A stretch of 64,000 nucleotides of DNA from Actinoplanes sp. NBC_00393 (GCF_036053395.1 NZ_CP107942.1:1950501-2014500); one strand, 5' to 3'; positions 33,613-42,190 are shown, counted from the stretch's first letter. Numbers and translations: made by a program. The notes: generated from the sequence alone by a model not told the origin.

Positions 33613-34440
33613 ATGAGCAATCGCCCGCTGACCCTGATGGCCGTGCACGCGCACCCCGACGACGAGGTGACCAGCAGCGGCGGCGCGCTGGCCCGGTATG
33701 CCGCCGAAGGCGTCACGACGATCGTGGTGACCTGCACGGACGGTCGCTGCGGCGACGGTCCGAACGGGGTCAAACCGGGCAAGCCGGGCCACGACCCGGA
33801 GGCGGTCGTGGCCATCCGCCGCCGCGAGTTGGAGGCCAGCTGCGCCGCGCTGAAGGTGACCCATCTGGAGCTGCTCGGCTACCACGACTCCGGGATGCTG
33901 GGCTGGCCGACCAACGACGACCCGCAGTCGTTCTGGGCCACCCCGGTAGCTGTCGCTGCCGAGCGTCTGGCCGGGCTGATCCGTCAGTACCGGCCGGACG
34001 TGCTGCTCACCTACGACACCAACGGCGGCTACGGCCACCCCGACCACATCCAGGTGCACCGGGTCACCATGGCCGCCGTCGACCTGCTCGACGACCCTCC
34101 GGCGAAGGTGTACTGGAGTGCCGTGCCCCGCTCGGCGATGGAGCAGGTCGGCGAGCGGATGCGGGAGATGGGTATCGGCCTGGACGGGCCGGACCCCGCC
34201 GACCAGCCACCGATGGGCTGGCCGGACGAGGAGATCACCTCGTGGATCGACGTGTCCGGGGTGCTCGACCAGAAGTACGACGCCCTCTCCGCGCACGCGA
34301 GTCAGGGTGACGGCGCGTTCTTCCTCAGCCTCGGCCGGGACATGTTCGCCTCGGTGATGGGCACAGAATGCTACGTCCGGGTCCGGGACACCACCGGCGC
34401 CCCGGAGCGGGAGGACGACCTGTTCGCCGGGTTGCGCTGA
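33613..34440 (+). CDS. PIG-L family deacetylase (MshB/Mca-like)
   Basis: A 275-aa zinc-dependent N-acetylglucosaminyl deacetylase fold. It has the metal/catalytic motif AHPDDE (residues 13-18), the second metal motif GYGHPDHIQVH (about 137-147), TCTDGRCGDG, and the LLGYHDSGMLGWPTN loop seen in mycothiol-related enzymes. Family members deacetylate GlcNAc-inositol (MshB) or cleave mycothiol conjugates (Mca). Which of the two cannot be told without alignment. The 3' end overlaps the NmrA-like frame by 70 bp. Confidence 0.9.
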   Translation: MSNRPLTLMAVHAHPDDEVTSSGGALARYAAEGVTTIVVTCTDGRCGDGPNGVKPGKPGHDPEAVVAIRRRELEASCAALKVTHLELLGYHDSGMLGWPTNDDPQSFWATPVAVAAERLAGLIRQYRPDVLLTYDTNGGYGHPDHIQVHRVTMAAVDLLDDPPAKVYWSAVPRSAMEQVGERMREMGIGLDGPDPADQPPMGWPDEEITSWIDVSGVLDQKYDALSAHASQGDGAFFLSLGRDMFASVMGTECYVRVRDTTGAPEREDDLFAGLR

Positions 34441-35240
34441 TCGAAGTGGTCCCGGTGGTCCGCGGCCCACTCGCGGAAGCCGGTGGGCGGGCGCCCGAGC
34501 ACGCGGGCGACATCGTCGGTCAGCACGGCGTTGTGCCCGGCGCGGGCCCACGCCACGCCGATCCGGATCGCCTCGGCCGCGGCCGGGGGCAGGCCGGCCG
34601 GTAGTTCGGTGACGTCGGTCGTGGTGACCGTGCGGCCCAGGACCTCCCCGAGGATGCGGGCCTGCTCGGGCACGCTCAGCAGCTCCGGGCCGGTCAGGGT
34701 GTACACGCGGCCGTGATGTGCGGGATCGGTCAGGGCCGCGACCGCCACGGCCGCGACGTCGCGCGGGTCGATCACACCCTGCCGGCCGTCGCCGGTGAGA
34801 TTCAGCGCGAGGGAGTTCGAGGCAAACGACGACGGCCGCAGGATCGTCCACGCCAGACCACTGGTGCAGACGGCCTCCTCGGCGGCCACGTGCCAGGCTC
34901 CGACGACCTGCCCGCCGAACCGCTCACCGGTGCCGATCGCCGACAGCTTGACGATCGAGGCCACCCCGGCCGCCCTAGCCGCCGCCACCATGGCCAGGTC
35001 GTGATCGGCCGACGGCACCGGTGGTGCGGTGACCAGGAAGATCGCGTGCACCCCGGCGACGGCCGCTGCCAGGCTGCCGGGATCGTCGAAGTCCGCCTCG
35101 ACGCCGAGCCCGGCCGGTACGCGGTGCGCCGCCCGGGTCATCGCGCGCACCGGGATGCCGCGTTCCCGCAGTAGTCGGACGACGTGGGAGCCGACCTGGC
35201 CACCGTCGCCGCCGAGGCCGGCTACTTCGACCAGTCGCAC
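34371..35240 (-). pseudogene. NmrA-like NAD(P)-binding protein, 5' end lost in a deletion
   Basis: A 289-aa frame. From VGSHVVRLLRERGIPVRAMTRA onward it reads as a normal NmrA/SDRa protein, with IFLVTAPPVPSADHD, WTILRPSSFASN, IDPRDVAAVAVAAL and TGPELLSVPEQARILG. The expected N-terminus (an ILVTGATG-type strand) is missing. Instead the frame runs through antisense of an AraC gene fragment (MRLVEVAGLGGDG). The junction is near 35191-35201. By chance the new reading still spells G-x-x-G-x-x-G (GDGGQVG). It may be expressed from a new start, but it has lost its own promoter and first strand. Confidence 0.7.
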
Positions 35241-35378
35241 ATGACCGCCGACTTCCGGCGGGTGACGGGCACACCGCCCCGCGCGTACGCGGACGGCCGC
35301 TGGCCCGCCGCCGAACAGTGCGCGGGCCGGGAACGCGATCGCGTTCCCGGCCCGGAAGGTGGCGCTGTCAGGACTTGA
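35191..35378 (+). pseudogene. AraC-family regulator, C-terminal fragment
   Basis: From DLATVAAEAGYFDQSHMTADFRRVTGTPPRAY this is clearly the second HTH of an AraC/XylS regulator, ending 29 residues later. Everything upstream of that helix (about 200 residues) is absent. On the other strand the same bases form the new start of the NmrA-like frame. An AraC-NmrA divergent pair fused by a deletion explains both remnants. Confidence 0.8.
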
Positions 35379-35541
35379 AAGCGTCCTTGATCTTCTCGCC
35401 GGCCTGCTTCAGGTTCGAGCTGGTCTGGTCGGCCTTACCCTCGGCCTCGAGCTTCTCGTCGTCGGTGGCCCGGCCCACGCCTTCCTTGACCTTGCCGCCG
35501 ACCTCTTCAGCCTTGTTGTCGACCTTGTCGTCGAACGCCAT
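35368..35541 (-). CDS. CsbD-family stress protein
   Basis: A 57-aa highly charged protein: MAFDDKVDNKAEEVGGKVKEGVGRATDDEKLEAEGK, then a NLKQAGEKIKDAF helix, as in CsbD. GGAGGTG precedes ATG 35541. CsbD genes are general-stress genes under sigma-B-type factors in several bacteria, and a GGGTAT element lies upstream. Confidence 0.93.
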   Translation of the reverse strand: MAFDDKVDNKAEEVGGKVKEGVGRATDDEKLEAEGKADQTSSNLKQAGEKIKDAFKS

Positions 35542-35577
35542 CGAGCACCTCCACTGAGACGGGTGTACAACGACCGC

Positions 35578-35583
35578 ATACCC
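35578..35583 (-). promoter_or_regulatory. Sigma-B/F-type -10 element (GGGTAT, minus strand)
   Basis: GGGTAT on the minus strand lies 37 bases upstream of the csbD-like ATG, in the 53-bp gap after GH127. It fits the -10 of alternative stress sigma factors. I see no clear GTTT -35 at the right distance, so this is tentative. Confidence 0.35.
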
Positions 35584-35594
35584 GCAATAGGGGC

Positions 35595-37478
35595 TCAGTA
35601 AGCCGGCAACCACACCCGCATCGTGGACGGGCCGCGGCCCGCCCAGTCGTGGTAGGGCCGCAGGACCACCTCTGCCGACTTGACGCTCGCCTCCGGGCCG
35701 GGCGCCAGGTACGGCCACTCCTGGTCGACCGGGGACGTGATGCGGCACGACGCGACCACCCCGCCGCCCCCGTCGGCCGGTGGGACGGACGCGTCCAGGC
35801 GCAGCGTGTCGACCGGAACGTGCGGGGGCAGGTCGACCGACTCGACGCAGTAGACGACCGGTCCGCGTTCGACCGCGACACATCCGCGTACCGAATCAAT
35901 CCGTGGATCCGCGGCAGTCAGCCGCGGCCGGACCGCCAGATCGAGCACCACGGTCTCGCCGGCGGTGAAGCGCCGCCGCAGGCGCGCCTGCCCAGGTGAG
36001 ACGGCCATTCCGTCGAGAGTGGCGTTGCCCGCCCACTGCGGGATGCGCAGGGTGAGGGTCCATGGGGTGTCCGGAGTCTCGGTGATCCGCACGCTGATCC
36101 GGCCGCTCACCGGATAGTCGGTGTCGATCTCCAGGCCGATCTCGCGGCCGTCCGGCAGGCTGGTCCGAATCTCCGCGGCCGCGTACTGGTGCAGCTGCAG
36201 ACCGTCGTCGTCGCTGGTGGCGAGGTAGCCGGCGAGGCTGGCGAAGGTGCGGGCCAGGTTGGTCGGGCAGCAGGACACCCCGAACCAGGGCGCGCGCAGC
36301 GTGGACGCCGCCCGGGGAACCAGCGTGCCGGCGGGCGGTTCGGTGCCGAGGACCCGCTGGTGCAGGGTGTTGGTGTAGAAAAACCGGGTGCCGTCGTCGG
36401 ACGGCGCGGTGGCGATCACGTTGAACAGGGTGCGTTCGATCAGGTCGGCGTAGCGCGGGTCGCCGTGCGCGAGCAGCAGCCGCCAGGACAGCATGACCGA
36501 GCCGATGCCGGCGCAGGTCTCCGAGTACGCCCGGTCCGGCGGCAGCACGAAGTCCTCGCCGAACGCCTCGTCCTGGTGCCGCGAGCCCATGCCGCCGGTC
36601 AGATAGGTACGCCGGGCCACCGTGTTGCGCCACTGCCGGGTCACCGCGTTGAGCAGTTCCCCGTCGCCGGTCTCGATGGCCACGTCCACCGCGCCGGCCG
36701 CCAGGTATGTCGCCCGCACCGCGTGCCCGCGCAGCACCGAGGCGGCGCGGACCGGCATGTCGTCCTGGAAGTAGGCTCGGCCGAACTCGATGTCCGCGAG
36801 GGTCTGCCGGCCGCGCCGTTCCACGAACAGCCGGGCCTGTTCCAGGTAGCGGCGGTCGCCGGTGACCCGGTAGAGCTCGACCAGCGCGGGCTCGATCTCC
36901 GGGTGCCCGCAGACCGAGGCGATGCCGTCCGGTCCGAAGACGTCGCAGACGTGGTCGGCGGCCCGGATCGCCACCTCGACGAGGTCGTCGGTGCCGAACG
37001 TGCGGGCCCGCGCCACCGCCGCCTGGATCAGGTGGCCGTAGCAGTACAGTTCGTGCCCCCACTCCAGGTCGCTGTAGCGCGGCTGCTGCCCGGGCCGGCC
37101 GAAGTTGGTGTTGAGGTACCCGTCCGGCTGCTGGACCGCGGCCACCCGGCGCACGATCGCCCGGTAGCGTTCCTCCAGCTCAGGGTCGGGGGAGCGGCCG
37201 AGTTCCCAGGCCATCGCTTCGAGCAGCTTGTAGATCTCGCTGTCGGAGAACTCGCGGCCCCGGCGGTCCTGCGGCGCGGCCTCCAGGTTGCCGAGCCAGC
37301 CGGCCCGCTCCAGCCAGTGTTCGATGTGCGCGAGGGTGGCCGACCGGTTGACCTCCTGCCGGCGCTGCCAGAACCCGGGGCGCAGGGTGACCTCGGACAG
37401 GCCCAGCGGGCGCAGCCGGCCGTGGCTGGGTAGCGCCGGGGCGCCGGAGACGGTGGGCGGTGCTTCGTTGATCGTCAC
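35595..37478 (-). CDS. GH127 beta-L-arabinofuranosidase (HypBA1-like)
   Basis: Cytoplasmic glycosidase of 627 aa (old DUF1680) with no signal peptide. The catalytic (alpha/alpha)6 barrel carries the cysteine/zinc site: E320 and C322 in YSETCAGIG, and C403-C404 in VSCCPTN. These match Glu338, Cys340, Cys417 and Cys418 of B. longum HypBA1, where Cys417 is the nucleophile. Other family marks are SDSEIYKLLEAMAWEL, DGYLNTNF, EWGHELYCYGHLIQA and YLTGGMGSRHQDEAFG. C-terminal beta domains follow. It is the last gene of the ABC operon, starting 7 bp after the permease. It would split imported beta-arabinobiose to L-arabinose. Confidence 0.94.
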   Translation of the reverse strand: MTINEAPPTVSGAPALPSHGRLRPLGLSEVTLRPGFWQRRQEVNRSATLAHIEHWLERAGWLGNLEAAPQDRRGREFSDSEIYKLLEAMAWELGRSPDPELEERYRAIVRRVAAVQQPDGYLNTNFGRPGQQPRYSDLEWGHELYCYGHLIQAAVARARTFGTDDLVEVAIRAADHVCDVFGPDGIASVCGHPEIEPALVELYRVTGDRRYLEQARLFVERRGRQTLADIEFGRAYFQDDMPVRAASVLRGHAVRATYLAAGAVDVAIETGDGELLNAVTRQWRNTVARRTYLTGGMGSRHQDEAFGEDFVLPPDRAYSETCAGIGSVMLSWRLLLAHGDPRYADLIERTLFNVIATAPSDDGTRFFYTNTLHQRVLGTEPPAGTLVPRAASTLRAPWFGVSCCPTNLARTFASLAGYLATSDDDGLQLHQYAAAEIRTSLPDGREIGLEIDTDYPVSGRISVRITETPDTPWTLTLRIPQWAGNATLDGMAVSPGQARLRRRFTAGETVVLDLAVRPRLTAADPRIDSVRGCVAVERGPVVYCVESVDLPPHVPVDTLRLDASVPPADGGGGVVASCRITSPVDQEWPYLAPGPEASVKSAEVVLRPYHDWAGRGPSTMRVWLPAY

Positions 37479-37485
37479 GTGTGGA

Positions 37486-38292
37486 TCACCCTTTGAGTGC
37501 GCCGGACATGAATCCGCGGACGTAGTGCCGTTGCAGTGCGAGGAAGAGCAGGACGCAGGGGAGCGCGAGCACGACCACGCCGGCCTCGGTGGCGCCGTAG
37601 TCGACGATGCCCATCACCTGCTGGCGCATGTTGGCGACGGCGAGCGGGAGCGGCGCCTTGTCGGAGTCGCTGATCAGGACCAGCGGCGTGATGAAGTCGT
37701 TCCAGGCGGCCAGGAAGGCGAACAGGCCGACCGTGATCAGCCCGGGTTTGACGGCCGGTACCAGGATGTGCCGCAGGGCCCGGAACGATCCGCATCCGTC
37801 GATCAGGGCGGCCTCGCGCAGTTCGCCGGGCAGGGCCTCGAACGAGATGCGCATCATGAACACCGCGAACGGCAGCTGGAACATGGCCAGCACCAGCGCC
37901 AGGCCGACCAGCGAGTTCTGCAGGCCCAGCTGGTTGAGCAGCACGTAGAGCGGGATCAGCAGGGTGGCGTACGGGACCATCAGGATGGCGAGGGTGAGCA
38001 GGAACAGCGCGTTGCGGCCGGGGAACTTGAACATCGCGAACGCGTACCCGCCGAACACCGAGGCAAGCAGTGTGAACAGGACAGTCAGGACCGAGACGAC
38101 GGTCGAGTTCAGCAGATACTGCACGATGCCGGCCTGGTAGTTCGCCAGGGTGCTGTAGTTGCCGAACCCCCAGCCGTCGGTCTGCGCGGTGCCGGCCTGC
38201 GGGCTGACCGAGGCGACCGCGGCCCAGAGCATCGGGGCCAGGAACAGCACGGCGAGCGCGCCGGTGAAGACGTAGAAGGGCATCCGGCGCAT
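37486..38292 (-). CDS. Carbohydrate ABC transporter permease (MalG type)
   Basis: A 268-aa inner-membrane permease with six helices and the EAA loop ELREAALIDGCGSFRALRHILVPAVKPG, which docks the ATPase. The signature MalG end is RHYVRGFMSGALKG. ATG 38292 overlaps the stop of the upstream permease (TGATG), so translation is coupled. With its partner it imports an oligosaccharide delivered by the lipoprotein. Confidence 0.95.
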   Translation of the reverse strand: MRRMPFYVFTGALAVLFLAPMLWAAVASVSPQAGTAQTDGWGFGNYSTLANYQAGIVQYLLNSTVVSVLTVLFTLLASVFGGYAFAMFKFPGRNALFLLTLAILMVPYATLLIPLYVLLNQLGLQNSLVGLALVLAMFQLPFAVFMMRISFEALPGELREAALIDGCGSFRALRHILVPAVKPGLITVGLFAFLAAWNDFITPLVLISDSDKAPLPLAVANMRQQVMGIVDYGATEAGVVVLALPCVLLFLALQRHYVRGFMSGALKG

Positions 38293-39218
38293 CAGGACTC
38301 CTTGTCGCGCAGGCCGCGGAACTGCAGGACGTTGACGACCAGCAGCGCGCCGAGCACCAGGATCGAGAGGGCAGCAGCGCGGCCGAGGTCGTTCTGGCCG
38401 CCGAAGGCCATGTTGTAGATCAGCTGGACGATGGTGACCGTGCTGTTGTCCGGCCCGCCCTTGGTCAGGATGTAGAACTGGTCGAACGCCAGCATCGAGC
38501 CGGTGACGCAGAGGATCGTGCACAGGGCGAGCGACGACTTGAGCAGCGGCAGCGTGACGTACCGGAAGGTCTGCCAGCGCCCGGCGCCGTCCAGGCGGGC
38601 CGCCTCGTAGACGTCACCGGTGATCCCCTGCAGGCCGACCAGCAGCAACAGCATGTAGAAGCCGGCGAACCGCCACACGATCAGCGCGACTGTGGACCAG
38701 AGTGCGGTGGTCGGCGTACCGAGGAACGAGTCGATGCCGAGGAAGCCGAGCGGGCTGCTCTGCGGCGAGTAGAGCGCGTAGAACAGCAGCGAGGCCGAGG
38801 CCAGCCCCAGCGCGCTGGGCACCAGGATCGACGTGCGCAGAAAGCCGGTCCACCGGTTCGACTCCTGCACCAGCAGGGCCAGCCCGAGCGCCAGGCCCAG
38901 CAGGATGACGGTGGTGACCACGGTGTACTTGACGGTGAACCCCACCGCCGGCCAGAACAGGCGGTCGTCGACGGCGTCGGTGAAGTTCTCCGGCGCGTTG
39001 AAGCCGCGGTTGCCGGCGAACAGTCCCCAGTCGGAGACCGACATCCGCCCGACCAGCACGATCGGCACGACGAAGAAGATCAGGACGAACAGTGCGGTCG
39101 GCGTGGCGTAGCCCCAGCCCGCGAGGGCCTGGCCGCGTCGGCGCGGCCTGCGCCGGGTCTCGCCGGGCGGCGCGGTCACGCCTTCCGGCGGCTTGGTGAG
39201 GGTCGATGCAGGTGCCAT
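38292..39218 (-). CDS. Carbohydrate ABC transporter permease (MalF type)
   Basis: A 308-aa permease. A basic, Pro-rich N-terminus (TRRRPRRRGQ) precedes six helices. The EAA loop is DVYEAARLDGAGRWQTFRYVTLPLLK, and TKGGPDNSTVTIVQLIYNMAF is typical of sugar MalF homologues. AAGGAAG precedes ATG 39218. Second gene of the operon, 73 bp after the binding protein. Confidence 0.95.
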   Translation of the reverse strand: MAPASTLTKPPEGVTAPPGETRRRPRRRGQALAGWGYATPTALFVLIFFVVPIVLVGRMSVSDWGLFAGNRGFNAPENFTDAVDDRLFWPAVGFTVKYTVVTTVILLGLALGLALLVQESNRWTGFLRTSILVPSALGLASASLLFYALYSPQSSPLGFLGIDSFLGTPTTALWSTVALIVWRFAGFYMLLLLVGLQGITGDVYEAARLDGAGRWQTFRYVTLPLLKSSLALCTILCVTGSMLAFDQFYILTKGGPDNSTVTIVQLIYNMAFGGQNDLGRAAALSILVLGALLVVNVLQFRGLRDKES

Positions 39219-39291
39219 GGCTTGCGCTTCCTTCTTTTCCTTGTACGCCTACGCGGCGCCGGGCCGACTGATCCCGGCGCCGCGTCCGGTG

Positions 39292-40593
39292 CTACTGGCC
39301 GAGTACGCCGGTGACGGCGCTGTTGTCGCCGGCCAGAGCCCCCGCGTCCCCGTAGACCTGGTTGCGCAGCAGGGTCACCCAGGGGCTGCCCGGCGCGTTG
39401 AACGCCTGCTGGAAGTTGATCGCGAACGGCGTCTTGCTCTGCGGCGACGCCGCCACCTGGTTGACCGTGGCGACCCGCGGGTCCTTCTTCGAGAACTCGT
39501 TGTCGGCCAGGTCGGTCCGGGCCACCGTGCTGTTGTTCGCCGCGAGCACGTCGACCTGGGCGGCCTCGGAGGTCAGCCAGGACAGGAAGTTCCAGGCCTG
39601 CTGGTTCTTCTTGGAGTCCTTGGAGATGCCGATGCCGTCGCCGCCGATGAAGGTGGAGCCGCCACCGGCGCTCGTGCCCGGGATCGGCGCCACGCCCACG
39701 TCGACGGTCTTGGAAGCGGTCGGCAGCAGGGTGGCCGGGTACGGCATCACGCCGATCTTGCCCTCCTGGAACGCGGCGACCCAGGTGGCGCCGGTCTCGT
39801 CCTTCGAACCGGGCGCGATCGCTCCGCCCTCCTGCAGCTCACGCCAGGTGCTGTAGACCTTCTGCGCGGCCGGGCCGTCGAGCAACGACTTCGTGCCCTC
39901 CGGGTCCATCACGTCCTCGCCGCTGGCCCAGATCATCGGGAACCAGGTGAACACGTTGCAGCCACCGCAGTTGCCGCCGAAGTACGTGCCGTACGTGTCC
40001 TTCTTGTTGAGCTTCTGGATCGCCAGCGCGTGCTGCTTGAACTCGTCCAGCGTCGCCGGGCCCTTCTCCGGGTCGAGGCCGGCCTCCTTGTAGAGCGCCT
40101 TGTTCCAGAAGATCACCGACAGGTCGAGGACGAACGGCAGCACGAACTTCTGGTCCTCGTAGGTGCCGGCCGTGATGTGCCCCTGGTTGATCTTGTCGGC
40201 GTACGGCAGCAGCCCGATCTGCTCGGTCAGGTCACTGAACAGGCCGGCCTTCGTCCAGTTCGGCACGTAGACGATGTCGGCGGCGAACAGGTCGGGCAGG
40301 TTGCTGCTGCCGGCCGCCGCACCCACCTTCGCCACGTAGTCGTCGTTCGGGACGATGGTCAGCTTCACCTGGTTCTTGTGCGACTTGTTGTACGCGTCGA
40401 CCAGCGCCTTGGCCTGCAGCTCCAGCGGTGCCCGGGTCCAGAGTGTCAGCTCCGAGCCGTCGTCGACCCCCTCGGCCGTGATCGCCCCCGACGAGCTGGA
40501 ACCCTCGGCGTCGTCGGACCCGCACGCCGCCAGCGCGGCCACCAGGCCGAGCGCCGCCACGGCCGCGACCGCCCTGCGTATCCCTGATCTCAC
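39292..40593 (-). CDS. Extracellular sugar-binding lipoprotein of the ABC transporter
   Basis: A 433-aa solute-binding protein (type 1 sugar family). GTG 40593 is preceded by a perfect AGGAGGAG, which decides the start against longer upstream frames. The lipobox is AALAAC with Cys24, followed by the linker GSDDAEGSSSSG. Binding-protein marks are LTLWTRAPLELQAKALVDAYNK, PDLFAADIVYVPNW, FWNKALYKEAGLDPEKGPATLDEF, FIGGDGIGISKDSKKNQQAWNFLSWL. First gene of the operon with two permeases and GH127. By context the ligand is a beta-L-arabino-oligosaccharide. No ATPase gene is present; a shared MsiK-type ATPase is expected elsewhere. Confidence 0.94.
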   Translation of the reverse strand: MRSGIRRAVAAVAALGLVAALAACGSDDAEGSSSSGAITAEGVDDGSELTLWTRAPLELQAKALVDAYNKSHKNQVKLTIVPNDDYVAKVGAAAGSSNLPDLFAADIVYVPNWTKAGLFSDLTEQIGLLPYADKINQGHITAGTYEDQKFVLPFVLDLSVIFWNKALYKEAGLDPEKGPATLDEFKQHALAIQKLNKKDTYGTYFGGNCGGCNVFTWFPMIWASGEDVMDPEGTKSLLDGPAAQKVYSTWRELQEGGAIAPGSKDETGATWVAAFQEGKIGVMPYPATLLPTASKTVDVGVAPIPGTSAGGGSTFIGGDGIGISKDSKKNQQAWNFLSWLTSEAAQVDVLAANNSTVARTDLADNEFSKKDPRVATVNQVAASPQSKTPFAINFQQAFNAPGSPWVTLLRNQVYGDAGALAGDNSAVTGVLGQ

Positions 40594-40605
40594 TATGCTC
40601 CTCCT

Positions 40606-40614
40606 GAACGTTTC
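40606..40614 (-). promoter_or_regulatory. Possible second LacI half-operator at the binding-protein ribosome site
   Basis: GAAACGTTC on the minus strand, 12 bases before the GTG, resembles the core of GAAACGTTTC-type LacI operators. A further GAAAC copy lies close by (CCGAAACATACCGAAAC). Weaker than the 40729 site. Confidence 0.35.
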
Positions 40615-40728
40615 GGTATGTTTCGGAGTTGCCGGTACGTGTACTAGGCTGGCGGACGTCAAGCCAGCGAGAATGAGCAGCTAAGAAGCGGTGGAACGCG
40701 ACCGGCCGAAGTGGCCGGGCCGGTCGCC

Positions 40729-40740
40729 GAAAACGTTTTC
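40729..40740. promoter_or_regulatory. LacI-type operator (perfect palindrome GAAAACGTTTTC)
   Basis: A perfect 12-bp palindrome with the central CG typical of LacI/GalR operators, in the 248-bp gap between the divergent lacI and binding-protein genes. A near-identical copy lies in front of the secreted-enzyme operon at 22281. It can control both directions here. Confidence 0.75.
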
Positions 40741-40841
40741 AGAAACGTAATCGGGTGGAGATTTTCTTGTCAAGAGGTTCGACAGCCGGTGGCACATCGG
40801 CCGACAATCGTCCCGATCGGAGACAGGGCTTGGAGGACACG

Positions 40842-41861
40842 TTGGGCACGGCCACCAACCGCCCTGTCACGCTGCGCGACGTCGCCCGTCTGGCCGGCGT
40901 CTCGGTCGCCACCGCGTCGAAAGCGCTGAACGGTCAGCCGCAGGTCCGCGCCGAGACCCGGGCCCGGGTCATCCGCGCCGCCGAGCAGCTCGCCTTCTCA
41001 CCCAACACGTTTGCCCAGAGCCTGATCACCCAGCGCAGCGGCACGGTCGGGCTGCTCACCTCCGACCTGGAGGGCCGCTTCTCCATCCCGATCCTGATGG
41101 GCGCCGAGGACGCGTTCGGCTCCGACCAGACGTCGGTCTTCCTCTGCGACGCCCGCGGCGACACCATCCGGGAGAAACACCACCTGCGGGCATTGCTCAC
41201 CCGCCGCGTCGACGGCCTGATCGTGGTGGGCGCGCGCCCCGACACCCGGGCATCATTGGGCCGTGACCTGCCCGTCCCGGTCGTCTATGCGTACGCGCCG
41301 TCCGACGACCCGGCCGACCTCTCCCTGGTCACCGACAACGTCGGCGGCGGCCGCCTCGCCGTCGACCACCTGATCCGCTGCGGCCGCCGCCGGATCGCCC
41401 ACATCACCGGCGACACCAGTTACGGCGCCGCCCACGACCGTGCCCGCGGCGCCCTGGACCGCCTCGCCGAGGAGGGCTTGGAGTTGGCCGGCGGCGAAGT
41501 CTGGTTCGGCATGTGGTCCGAGGCCTGGGGCCGCGGCGCCGCCCGCATGCTGCTGGACCGCTGCCCCGACGTCGACGCCGTCTTCGCCGGCTCCGACGAG
41601 ATCGCCCGCGGTGTGCTCGACGTGCTCCACGAGGAACGCATCGACGTGCCGTCCCAGGTCGCCGTGATCGGCTTCGACAACTGGAACATCCTGGCCGCCA
41701 ACGCCCGCCCCCCACTGACCACCATCGACCTCAACCTGGAACAGCTGGGCCGCACCGCCGCCCAGCGCCTCTCCGCGGCGATGGAGGGCCACCCCGCCTC
41801 CGGCACCGAAACCCTCCCGGTCCGCCTGATCACCCGCGAGTCCACGGCTCCCCTCAGCTGA
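40842..41861 (+). CDS. LacI-family transcriptional repressor of the arabinosidase/ABC locus
   Basis: A 339-aa repressor. The N-terminal HTH is VTLRDVARLAGVSVATASKALNG (about residues 8-30), with the hinge helix in FSPNTFAQSLITQRSGTVGLL. The periplasmic-binding-protein-like sensor core has VDGLIVVGARPD, VTDNVGGGRLAVDHLI, VFAGSDEIARGVLDVL and AVIGFDNWNILAANARPPLTTIDLN. The start is TTG 40842 because GGAGG lies 5 bases upstream and homologues start near the HTH. An in-frame GTG at 40755 would add 29 residues. It is divergent from the ABC operon and is the likely binder of 40729 and 22281. Confidence 0.93.
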   Translation: MGTATNRPVTLRDVARLAGVSVATASKALNGQPQVRAETRARVIRAAEQLAFSPNTFAQSLITQRSGTVGLLTSDLEGRFSIPILMGAEDAFGSDQTSVFLCDARGDTIREKHHLRALLTRRVDGLIVVGARPDTRASLGRDLPVPVVYAYAPSDDPADLSLVTDNVGGGRLAVDHLIRCGRRRIAHITGDTSYGAAHDRARGALDRLAEEGLELAGGEVWFGMWSEAWGRGAARMLLDRCPDVDAVFAGSDEIARGVLDVLHEERIDVPSQVAVIGFDNWNILAANARPPLTTIDLNLEQLGRTAAQRLSAAMEGHPASGTETLPVRLITRESTAPLS

Positions 41862-41943
41862 CCCCACCCGCAACTCCCGCCGGGACCCGCGCGGACTACC
41901 CGAAGCCGCCCCGCCAGCCGGTCGCCCCCTTGCTCAGCCGCGG

Positions 41944-42132
41944 TTGAGGACTGCTTGGGGTGGGTTGATGCGGTCCTGCTGGGCGGCTGGTGTTGGCGGG
42001 CCGCCGTTGAGGACTGCTTGGGGTGGGTTGATGCGGTCCTGCCGGGCGGCTGGCGTTGCTCAGCCGCCGTTGAGGACTGCTTGGGGTGGGTTGATGCGGT
42101 CCTGACGGGCGGCTGGTGTTGCTCAGCCGCCG
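41944..42132. repeat. 63-bp tandem array with hairpins, three copies plus partial
   Basis: Units start at 41944, 42007 and 42070 (TTGAGGACTGC), with a diverged partial at 42133. Each unit holds an inverted repeat GCGGCTG...CAGCCGC and a looser GGACTGC...GCGGTCC. It lies 82 bp after lacI. An open frame across it exists only because 63 is a multiple of three. The remaining bases between 41862 and 42327 hold no gene I can support. Confidence 0.92.
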
Positions 42133-42190
42133 TTCCGGACTGCCTCTGGCCGCGGGAAGCAGGTCTGCCGTGCGGCTGGGGCGGGCGCGG

